64,000 bases of DNA from Lancefieldella parvula_C (GTDB lineage Bacteria; Actinomycetota; Coriobacteriia; Coriobacteriales; Atopobiaceae): the NCBI RefSeq assembly GCF_000758945.1, contig NZ_JRND01000019.1, positions 1-64,000 of the forward strand, written 5' to 3'. The first letter of the stretch is position 1; each line of letters opens with the position of its first letter. The notes beneath the pieces were generated by a model. The model was given only the letters and a program-made list of their open reading frames with translations, was not told the origin of the DNA and made no database searches. Both the position numbers and the translations under genes were made by a program. Shown piece after piece: positions 33,448 through 40,567 of this stretch.

Positions 33448-35487
33448 TTACCTCACCTCCTTTTGAGAACGCTCAAGGTAAGGCACAAGACCATGCTCTT
33501 TCAGATACTCATCAGGCAGCTCGGAGAAACGATGGTGCTTACCAGGAATCTCCTTAATAACAGGATGTACCTCAAGACCCAAGTCTGGGTGGCTTGAACG
33601 AGGAGCAAACCTATCGCCTGTTGGGAAGTCCTCTGGAGAAGGAACAGAACCTGGTACCTGGTGAAGTCTGGTACCGTCCTGTGCACCTTCCTCAATGGAA
33701 AGAACAGAGCCGAGAAGACCGCGGGTGTACTCGTGAACAGGATTGGTCAGAAGCTCAGTAGTAGCTGCCTGCTCAATAACCTGACCTGCGTACATAACGG
33801 TAATCTCAGAAGCAACCTCTGCAACAAGTGCAAGGTCGTGGCTTACAAAGATCATTGCGAAGCCAAGGCGACGCTGGAGGTCATTCAAGAGCTTGATAAC
33901 CTGCTTCTGAACAGTAACGTCCAGAGCAGTTGTTGGCTCGTCGCAGATAACCAGTGAAGGATCGCGGGTTAATGCCATAGCAATCAGAACACGCTGACGC
34001 TGACCACCAGAAAGCTCATGTGGATAAGACTCAAGTGTACGCTTTGGATCCAGGCCTACAAGTTCCAGAAGCTCCTCTGCAGAACGGGTGCCTCCCCTGC
34101 TAGTAAGCTGCTTCATCTGAGAAGAGATAAGCATGGAAGGGTTCAAGGAGGACAGAGCGTCCTGGTAGACCATTGCAAGCTCGTGTCCAAGCAACTTGCG
34201 ATGCTCTTCTTTGGAGAGCTTCAGGAGGTCTTGGTCTTTGTAGAGAACCTCACCAGTAATAGTCTCTTTTGGATCAGTTAGACCCATGATGACCTTGGTG
34301 GTAATAGACTTACCGCAGCCAGACTCGCCAACCAGTGCCATGCACTGACCAGGACGAACATCAAAGCTTACGTGGTCAACAACCTTAACGTCTCCGTGAG
34401 ACTCAAAGCTGATGCAAAGATCCTTAACGCTGAGCAGTGGCTTTACATCAAAGTCAGGCTTGCGCCTATCAGTTCTGGACAGCTCAACTTCTTTAAGTGC
34501 GTTGAGCCTGCGCTCCAGGGACTCTGCCTGCTCTGCGTAGGCACGAACTGGATCAGATGCAAGAATGTCATCTGCACGCCTAGAGTCAGAGTTCTCTGTA
34601 TCAACAGGCGCGCCAGGTGCTGCTGCCATAGCGTCAGTAAGACCCTCGGAGAGGATATTCAGTGCCAGGCAGGTCATCATGATGGCCAGACCTGGGAAGA
34701 ATGCCTGCCACCAACGGCCAGCAAGAACGCCGGCACGAGCATCAGCCAGGATGTTACCCCATGTAGGAGTTGGCTCTGCAATACCAGCGCCAATAAAGGT
34801 CAAAGATGCCTCAAAGATAATTGCGTCTGCTACCAGCGTAACGGTAAAGACCATGATGGGAGCAATGCAGTTACGAAGAACGTGCTTCCACAAAATCCAA
34901 GGTGCACGAGCACCAGAAACAATGGTTGCCCTTACGTAATCCTCGCCGTACTCACTTACGATGTTTGCACGAACAATACGCGCAATCTGTGGCGTATACA
35001 TAAAGCCAATGGCAAAGATGATTGAAGGAACGCTGTTACCAAGAATAGAAACAAAGACTGCTGCAAGAGCAATGCCTGGGAACGACATGATGATGTCGAG
35101 CACACGCATGATGACCTCAGAGACAGCCTTTCTAGAAACAGCTGCAATTGCACCAATAATTGAGCCGCACAGCAGTGCCATACCCGTAGCACCAAAGCCA
35201 ATGACCAGTGAATACTGACCACCATAAAGCATACGAGAAAGAATATCGCGGCCCTTATCGTCAGTACCAAAAATGAATCCATTGCCTGGAGCCTGACGAG
35301 CGTTGAAAATCTCAAGTGGGTTATGTGGAGCAATAAAGTTTGCAAAGACAGAAGCAAGAACAACAAAGACAAGAATGACAAGAGCAATCTTGGAAGCTGT
35401 CTTCATCTTCTTGAAGCCACCAAAGGTTGAACCCTTTGCTGCTGCTTCTTCGAGCTTCTCGACTTGTTTTTTTCTAATTTGTACCAT
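33448..35487 (-). CDS. satC: ABC permease-ATPase fusion, SatC type
   Basis: A 679-residue protein. Residues 1-300 are a DppC/OppC-type permease (FGTDDKGRD motif, EAA loop DYVRATIVSGARAP), and residues 345-679 an OppD-type ATPase (Walker A GESGCGKS, LSGGQRQR, Walker B ICDEP). A charged linker of about 50 residues joins them. This permease-ATPase fusion is the arrangement I recall for SatC of Haemophilus ducreyi and SiaG of Corynebacterium glutamicum, both sialic acid ABC importers. The gene starts 4 nt after satB. Confidence 0.85.
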   Translation of the reverse strand: MVQIRKKQVEKLEEAAAKGSTFGGFKKMKTASKIALVILVFVVLASVFANFIAPHNPLEIFNARQAPGNGFIFGTDDKGRDILSRMLYGGQYSLVIGFGATGMALLCGSIIGAIAAVSRKAVSEVIMRVLDIIMSFPGIALAAVFVSILGNSVPSIIFAIGFMYTPQIARIVRANIVSEYGEDYVRATIVSGARAPWILWKHVLRNCIAPIMVFTVTLVADAIIFEASLTFIGAGIAEPTPTWGNILADARAGVLAGRWWQAFFPGLAIMMTCLALNILSEGLTDAMAAAPGAPVDTENSDSRRADDILASDPVRAYAEQAESLERRLNALKEVELSRTDRRKPDFDVKPLLSVKDLCISFESHGDVKVVDHVSFDVRPGQCMALVGESGCGKSITTKVIMGLTDPKETITGEVLYKDQDLLKLSKEEHRKLLGHELAMVYQDALSSLNPSMLISSQMKQLTSRGGTRSAEELLELVGLDPKRTLESYPHELSGGQRQRVLIAMALTRDPSLVICDEPTTALDVTVQKQVIKLLNDLQRRLGFAMIFVSHDLALVAEVASEITVMYAGQVIEQAATTELLTNPVHEYTRGLLGSVLSIEEGAQDGTRLHQVPGSVPSPEDFPTGDRFAPRSSHPDLGLEVHPVIKEIPGKHHRFSELPDEYLKEHGLVPYLERSQKEVR

Positions 35488-35491
35488 CGCA

Positions 35492-36448
35492 CTACACCGT
35501 CCTAATGCGTGGGTTAATCAAGATGTACAACATATCAACAACAATGTTGATGATGATGAAGGACAGTGCAACGACAACAACAACGCCCTGAACAAGCATT
35601 GCCTCGTTACCCTGGATGCCCTCGAGAATTGCGGTACCCATGCCAGGGAGGTTAAAAATAACCTCGATAACAACGGCGCCACCCATGAGGTAACCAATCT
35701 TGAGGCCAAGTGTGGTTACAGGGGTAATAAGAGCGTTGCGCAGTACGTTTCTTGCAATAACGATTCTCTCTGGAATACCAGCACCGCGAGCAGTACGGAC
35801 GTAGTCCTTATCCAACTCCTCGACCATTGCGGTACGAACAATACGGGTCATCTGACCAGACATTGGAACCGCAAGTGCAAATGCCGGCATAATCATACGG
35901 GCAAGGTAGCCGCCAAGATTTACCGTAGGATCTGGTAGTGCTCCAGAGGCAGGCAAAAGCTTGAGCGTAGACGCAAAGACCAAAATCAAAAGAACTGCCA
36001 ACCAGAATGATGGCGTTGCAAGACCGGCAATTGAGAATACGCGGATGATTTGATCGGGCCATTGGTCTCTATAGAGAGCCGCAATAACACCCAACGTAAA
36101 CGAAACTATTGCGCCAATAAAGAGACCCATAAAGGTCAACTGCATAGTTACTGGCAGAGCCTTTGAAATTCTTGCAGCAACTGAATAGTGAGAAGTGCCA
36201 TAGGTACCCAGATTTCCATGAGCAACATCACTGATATAACGTACATATCTCACAGGCCATGGATCATCAAGGCCATTCTCAATGTGATACTGCTGGATAG
36301 CTTCTTCAGAAGCAGACTCTCCCAAGGCATTGTATGCAGGATCAACATGCGAGAAAGACATTAGGAAGAATACGAGAAAGGTGACGCCTAGAGCCATAAT
36401 CGGCAGCGCAATAAGACGGCGTCCGATAAGACGTAATAGGTTGTTCAC
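35492..36448 (-). CDS. satB: ABC transporter permease, DppB/SatB type
   Basis: A 318-residue permease with the OppB-type start (LRLIGRRLIALPIMALGVTF), the HVDPAYNALG loop in the place of PGDP, and the EAA loop DYVRTARGAGIPE. The start is GTG preceded by GGGGAG. It forms the channel with the permease half of the downstream fusion. Confidence 0.86.
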   Translation of the reverse strand: MNNLLRLIGRRLIALPIMALGVTFLVFFLMSFSHVDPAYNALGESASEEAIQQYHIENGLDDPWPVRYVRYISDVAHGNLGTYGTSHYSVAARISKALPVTMQLTFMGLFIGAIVSFTLGVIAALYRDQWPDQIIRVFSIAGLATPSFWLAVLLILVFASTLKLLPASGALPDPTVNLGGYLARMIMPAFALAVPMSGQMTRIVRTAMVEELDKDYVRTARGAGIPERIVIARNVLRNALITPVTTLGLKIGYLMGGAVVIEVIFNLPGMGTAILEGIQGNEAMLVQGVVVVVALSFIIINIVVDMLYILINPRIRTV

Positions 36449-36535
36449 TATCTCCCCCTCTCTCTTTAAAACAAACCGTACAAATAAAATTTGATGAGAC
36501 TTTGTGCACCTCAGGACTAAATTTTGCGCACAAGA

Positions 36536-36565
36536 GCCCGAGCGTTATAGGTAAAACGCTCGGGC
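36536..36565 (-). terminator. Intercistronic hairpin between satA and satB
   Basis: GCCCGAGCGTT and AACGCTCGGGC form a perfect 11-bp stem with an 8-nt loop, without a T tail. It probably stabilises the satA message and lowers satB expression relative to the binding protein. Confidence 0.6.
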
Positions 36566-36603
36566 CCCAATGTATGAGATGCTAAGCGCGTGATGGCAAC
36601 AAA

Positions 36604-38205
36604 TTAGCTAGCAGTAACTGTGTTGACATCAATGAAGGACAGACCGGTGGTTCCGATACCCTTGAAGCCCTTGAGAGCAACGCCGTTGCTGTTTGGCTTC
36701 TCGCTCCAGGAAGCGGTGAAGGTCTTAGCAAAGAGAACTGGGTACAGAGGTACGTTCTCAGCGATGATGTCGAAGCACTCGTTCCAAGTGGACTGCTGAT
36801 CAGCACCAGACTGGCCAAGAGCCTTGGTCATAAGGTCGTGAAGCTTGGTCCACTCAGCAGACTCCTTCCAAGGGCAACGCTTGGTCATCCAGACGTTATC
36901 GCCATACCACCAGTTAAGCAGCAGGTCGACGTCTGCGCCGAAGCAGGAAGGATCGCCAGGGGCAAGCAGGATGTCCCAAGAACCGTCAACTGCGTCGATT
37001 GCAGCATAGGTTGCAGGAGAAGTATCGGAAACGATGCTTACATTAAAGCCAAGTGCATCAAGGTCGTTCTTGACCTGAGTTGCCATGGACTTAACCTGCT
37101 CGTTATCGGTGGTGCGGAGAACAACATCACCTGGAGTAATACCGGACTCAGAGATGAGCTTCTTAGCCTTGTCAACATCATGAGCATAGACAGTGGATGC
37201 CTTGTGGTAGTTAGCAAAGGAAGAAGGAAGGTAGCTGGTAGCAACCTCTGCCTGACCAGAGAATGCGTTTGCAAGCATCTTATCTGTATCAAGTGCATAG
37301 AGGCATGCCTGGCGAACTTTAACGTTGTCCCAAGGAGCCTTGCCAAGGTTGAACATTGCAAAGCGGACACCAAAGCCCTGAACAGCGTCAACGGTGCAGC
37401 CTGCGCCCTTGAGCTGGTCTACAGCGTCTGCAGGGACCATTTCCATAGCAAGGGTGGTTCCGTCCTGCTGTGCAGTCAGACGAGCGGTTGGATCCTTAAG
37501 GACGTCATAGTGGAGCTTATCGTCCTTAGCAGGAGTTGCGCCGTTGTAGTTTTTGTTAGGAACAAGGTCAAGAGTGTTGTCAGAGATGGACTCGTACATC
37601 CATGGACCAGAACCGACTGGCTGCTTCTTCATCTCATCCTGAGAGCTGCTTGCTGGAACAACGCGAACGATGGACAGGCGCTCCTTGAGGAGGGAGAAGT
37701 TAGCAATGGTGGTCTTAACGGTGACGGTCTTGTCATCCTTCTTCTCTACGGAAGCAATTGGAGCGAGCATTGGGACGTAAACGCTACCCTTAGCAGCGGA
37801 ACGGTTGAAGGACTCAACAACGTCATCAGCCTTTACCTCGTTACCATCAGAGAACTTTGCGCCGTCACGGAGGGTAATCTCAAAGGTGTAATCGTCAACC
37901 TTCTTAGGATCAGCAGTAGCCAGCTCATTGAATGTTGAGTAGTCGTGGAAGTTAAGACCGTAGAGGCCCTCAACTACCTGCCAGTTAACACCAAGAGCAA
38001 GTGCTGATGAAGTAGTAGATGGATCATAGTTCTGGGTTGAATAAGCGGTACCAGCAGTAATTGTGCCGCCGCCTTCCTTTCCAGATGGAGCTTCAGCTGC
38101 CTTCTGCTGTCCGCCACCACAAGCGGTGAGACCAAGACCAGCTGCTACAGTTGCTCCGCCAAGGAAGCCGCGACGCGAAAGTGGACGGTTAATAAACTCG
38201 CTCAT
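36604..38205 (-). CDS. satA: Family 5 substrate-binding lipoprotein, proposed sialic acid binding (SatA type)
   Basis: A 533-residue extracellular solute-binding protein. The signal peptide has a twin-arginine motif SRRGFLGG and lipobox LTAC, followed by a glycine-rich start, so it is a probable Tat-exported lipoprotein. The fold is that of the peptide-binding family 5, which also includes the sialic-acid-binding SatA proteins. Gene order satA-satB-satC-satD followed by esterase, nanA, nanK and nanE makes Neu5Ac the best substrate guess; a peptide is the alternative. AGAGG precedes the ATG, and two palindromic operator-like sites lie in the leader. Confidence 0.8.
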   Translation of the reverse strand: MSEFINRPLSRRGFLGGATVAAGLGLTACGGGQQKAAEAPSGKEGGGTITAGTAYSTQNYDPSTTSSALALGVNWQVVEGLYGLNFHDYSTFNELATADPKKVDDYTFEITLRDGAKFSDGNEVKADDVVESFNRSAAKGSVYVPMLAPIASVEKKDDKTVTVKTTIANFSLLKERLSIVRVVPASSSQDEMKKQPVGSGPWMYESISDNTLDLVPNKNYNGATPAKDDKLHYDVLKDPTARLTAQQDGTTLAMEMVPADAVDQLKGAGCTVDAVQGFGVRFAMFNLGKAPWDNVKVRQACLYALDTDKMLANAFSGQAEVATSYLPSSFANYHKASTVYAHDVDKAKKLISESGITPGDVVLRTTDNEQVKSMATQVKNDLDALGFNVSIVSDTSPATYAAIDAVDGSWDILLAPGDPSCFGADVDLLLNWWYGDNVWMTKRCPWKESAEWTKLHDLMTKALGQSGADQQSTWNECFDIIAENVPLYPVLFAKTFTASWSEKPNSNGVALKGFKGIGTTGLSFIDVNTVTAS

Positions 38206-38232
38206 TTCTGCCTCTTTCTAAAAACTCTCCTT

Positions 38233-38265
38233 GCCACAACGTGGCACCAATGCCACTTGTGTGGC
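38233..38265. promoter_or_regulatory. Tandem palindromic operators in front of satA
   Basis: GCCAC-AAC-GTGGC (38233-38245) and GCCAC-TTGT-GTGGC (38252-38265) have centres about 19-20 bp apart, close to two helical turns, and lie just after the predicted transcription start. A dimeric repressor responding to a sialic-acid intermediate is the natural guess. No regulator gene is in the island. Confidence 0.55.
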
Positions 38266-38278
38266 TTACATCTATATA

Positions 38279-38308
38279 ACTATATGAAGAAAAGATATTT
38301 CCTCTGAA
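38279..38308 (-). promoter_or_regulatory. Candidate satA promoter
   Basis: TTCAGA (38303-38308), 18 bp, TATAGT (38279-38284) on the minus strand. The inferred start at about 38272 lies immediately before the two palindromes. Confidence 0.4.
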
Positions 38309-38416
38309 CACAGTTCGCCCAACGGTATAAAAATATCGCCCATTGGCTGCTCAAAATATGAAAACGTGTTTTGTTGTATTATTTACTACATATAAATCTT
38401 AATAGCAGCTAAGAAG

Positions 38417-38433
38417 GCCCGCAGATAGCGGGC
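38417..38433 (+). other. Short GC-rich hairpin in AT-rich DNA
   Basis: GCCCGC-AGATA-GCGGGC is followed by TTTACTATT. It looks like a plus-strand terminator but no plus-strand gene precedes it. The surrounding 38310-38560 is AT-rich and carries a repeated ACTACCGTTT; no gene is seen there. Confidence 0.35.
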
Positions 38434-38566
38434 TTTACTATTATTTTACCTTGTATAATATATAAATTATTTAACTAACTACACAAGTAGTAAGCAAAGT
38501 CAACTACCGTTTACCGATGTTTTACTACCGTTTGCCTTTAGAAATTACGGATATGTTGTGAAGATT

Positions 38567-38604
38567 AAACAAGAGTCAGCCCAAATTGAACTGACTCTTG
38601 TTTT
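38567..38604 (-). terminator. Terminator after the second paralogue
   Basis: AAACAAGAGTCAG and CTGACTCTTGTTT pair perfectly over 13 bp with an 11-nt loop. It lies 24 nt after the stop codon at 38628. Confidence 0.7.
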
Positions 38605-38627
38605 AGAACAGCGAAAACACCGCAAAA

Positions 38628-39278
38628 TTACTTGGTTAAATCCAGGATTCGTTCAGGATTTGCCATAAAGTCCAAGTGTTCTTCCCCTAATCGGAAGCTA
38701 ATAATTTCCGATACGTGATATGCATCTTCTTTTATAACTTCGAAATCTCCGTCAGCTGGACTATAGCGGCCATAATAACCATCTGATCGGTAGCTTGGAG
38801 GCCATCCATTTTCTCCTGCAACTGACCAAACCAAGCACGGTAATTTTTGCTTATTCATTTCTTGTAACAGCCCAGCATTCCTTGTTTGAATCCACAGTTC
38901 TGATGAAGATCCCGTAAATGCGCTTATAGCAAAGACTCCCAAATCTTGCTCAACAGTTCCAATAAGAACTCCATGAGAACTTATTGTCCAATAGAGCGTT
39001 ATGTTCATTACTACTGGGCCATCTTTGCTAACGCCCAAAAACGGGCCAGCAATCTCTGTATCTTCCAAGTTAATGTTATCAACAGAAGTAAAATCTGACT
39101 TTGAACCGTTTTTACAAGCATTATATTGTTGCACAACATACTGAGCTGCCTGCTTTTTTAACTCTGGCAGTCTCATAGTATTCAACTTAAAAATCCAGTT
39201 ATTTATCAGCAAACCACAAATAACAAGAACTACCAATAATGACAGACCTTTTATAAATCTTTTTCTACGCTGCATCAT
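38628..39278 (-). CDS. Membrane-anchored protein of unknown function, tandem paralogue 2
   Basis: A 216-residue protein with a basic start (QRRKRFIKG), one N-terminal hydrophobic helix (LSLLVVLVICGLLI) and an outside domain of about 185 residues, so it is probably anchored with the domain on the cell surface. It is a close paralogue of the next gene upstream: the first about 50 residues and the last about 35 (VSEIISFRLGEEHLDF onward) are almost identical, while the middle has diverged. I do not recognise the family. The region is AT-rich and lacks the TGGCGAGAA repeat, which suggests transfer. Confidence 0.7.
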   Translation of the reverse strand: MMQRRKRFIKGLSLLVVLVICGLLINNWIFKLNTMRLPELKKQAAQYVVQQYNACKNGSKSDFTSVDNINLEDTEIAGPFLGVSKDGPVVMNITLYWTISSHGVLIGTVEQDLGVFAISAFTGSSSELWIQTRNAGLLQEMNKQKLPCLVWSVAGENGWPPSYRSDGYYGRYSPADGDFEVIKEDAYHVSEIISFRLGEEHLDFMANPERILDLTK

Positions 39279-39411
39279 CAGTTACCTCACTTAAGTCTGT
39301 AGTTGGCGCTAACACGGGAACAATATTTGGATTTAAGACTTTTCTAGCAATGCCTTTTTGATCAAATTCATACACAACACCGTCTATTCTTGCCTTTTGT
39401 CCAACTACCAT
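39265..39411 (-). pseudogene. Fragment with a cell-wall-binding-type repeat, or 48-residue gene
   Basis: An open frame too short for most tracks. From an in-frame ATG at 39411 (AAGGG 4 nt upstream) it encodes 48 residues beginning MVVGQKARIDGVVYEFDQKG, close to the GW-x(2)-IDGxWYYFDxxG repeat of choline/glucan-binding surface proteins. The frame stays open upstream to 39480 without a start. Its end EVTDDAA overlaps the start of the next gene by 14 nt. In front of the other paralogue a short frame ends EVTADAA at the same point, so each paralogue once followed the 3' end of a larger partner gene. I read it as a remnant. Confidence 0.4.
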
Positions 39412-39476
39412 TGAACCCTTAGGTCCACCGAAAGGAACATTTTTCTCAGTTCTAAAGAAGAGAAAACACCTCGAAA

Positions 39477-40124
39477 TTACTTAACTAAATCTACAACACG
39501 CTCAGGATTTGCCATAAAGTCCAAGTGTTCTTCCCCTAATCGGAAGCTAATAATTTCCGATACGTGATAATCTTCTTTTATAATTTCGAAATATCCGTCA
39601 TCTGGGCTATAACTTCCTAAATAACCATCAGCTAGATACGGTGGCGGCCATCCACTTAACCCTAAGCCACAAAAACTTCTAACTAGACATCTATAATTTC
39701 TATTATGCATTTCTTGTAACAGCCCAGCGTTCCTTGTTTGAATCCACATTTTTGGAGTTCCAAAATAAGACCCAATGGCGAATAGCCCCAAATCTTGCTC
39801 AACAGTACCAACAACCGTTTCTTGAGAGCTTATTACCCAATATAAATCTACATTCAACATAAGTAGGTTAGCTTGACTGACTCCTAAAAATGGCCCAGAG
39901 ATAGTAGCGGTCTCTAAATCAATATTTTCTGCGGACCCAAAATCAGACTTAAGACCATTTTTCTTATTCTCATATTGTTGCACAACATACTGAGCTGCCT
40001 GCTTTTTTAACTCTGGCAGTCTCATAGTATTCAGCTTAAAAAACCAGTTGTTAATCAGTAAGCCACAAATAACAAGAACTACCAATAATGACAGACCTTT
40101 TATAAACCTTTTTCTACGCTGCAT
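39477..40124 (-). CDS. Membrane-anchored protein of unknown function, tandem paralogue 1
   Basis: A 215-residue paralogue of the downstream gene with the same basic N terminus, single hydrophobic helix and conserved ends. The divergent centre (about 60-170) holds the positions that differ: SAENIDLETATISGPFLG here versus SVDNINLEDTEIAGPFLG there. The DNA just after both stop codons is also similar (GAAAACACC, AAATTACTT), so the duplication included flanks. Function unknown; an immunity- or surface-type partner of a lost protein is one reading. Confidence 0.7.
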   Translation of the reverse strand: MQRRKRFIKGLSLLVVLVICGLLINNWFFKLNTMRLPELKKQAAQYVVQQYENKKNGLKSDFGSAENIDLETATISGPFLGVSQANLLMLNVDLYWVISSQETVVGTVEQDLGLFAIGSYFGTPKMWIQTRNAGLLQEMHNRNYRCLVRSFCGLGLSGWPPPYLADGYLGSYSPDDGYFEIIKEDYHVSEIISFRLGEEHLDFMANPERVVDLVK

Positions 40125-40256
40125 CTGCTGTCACCTCATTAGAACTGCTTGTCGCAATTGACATAAGAGTAATGACTAGGTAGCTCTAATGATATTCCGT
40201 GCGAGTATGCTTTAGCAGTACATCTGTCGGCCAATGGCTATATTTCAGCGTTGAAT

Positions 40257-40305
40257 GAAAAAAATAAGAATGGCATAACAACACTTCATAGCTGCCATTC
40301 TTATT
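40257..40305 (-). terminator. Terminator after the uvrC-coupled small gene
   Basis: AATAAGAATGGCA and TGCCATTCTTATT form a 13-bp stem followed on the minus strand by a run of T residues. It closes the uvrA-to-uvrC transcription unit. Confidence 0.8.
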
Positions 40306-40333
40306 ACAAATAACTCAATTGTTTGATTTGGTT

Positions 40334-40567
40334 TTAGAGATTGTGCTTCTTCATCCTTTGCTCAAAGAGCTCGTTGATAATCTTTGCCATCTCTTCAACT
40401 TGTTGAGCACTGGGTTCATCCTCAAATGCAGCGTAAAGCTCTGGATACTCCTGAGCAATATACTCACAAGACTTTCCCGTTGCGTGACCACGAACAAAGA
40501 ACGGAATACGCTTAATGTATTCTGGATTTACTAGTGCCAAGATCTTCTCGTCTGCTGTTTTACTCAT
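40334..40567 (-). CDS. Small hydrophilic protein coupled to uvrC
   Basis: A 77-residue soluble protein (MSKTADEKILALV...) with a C-terminal coiled-coil-like, charged helix (EEMAKIINELFEQRMKKH). The ATG at 40567 overlaps the last 8 nt of uvrC and has GGGGAGG upstream, so it is translated with uvrC. No family recognised. A helper of nucleotide excision repair is possible from position only. Confidence 0.7.
   Translation of the reverse strand: MSKTADEKILALVNPEYIKRIPFFVRGHATGKSCEYIAQEYPELYAAFEDEPSAQQVEEMAKIINELFEQRMKKHNL

Noticed and set aside
36838..37938. 366-codon plus-strand frame opposite satA
   Set aside because: Shadow of the binding-protein gene; Cys/Leu/Val-rich translation with no domain.
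38310..38560. Attachment site or integrase remnant at the island edge
   Set aside because: Only an ACTACCGTTT direct repeat and AT-rich DNA are seen; no matching copy at the other edge near rapZ and no recombinase gene.
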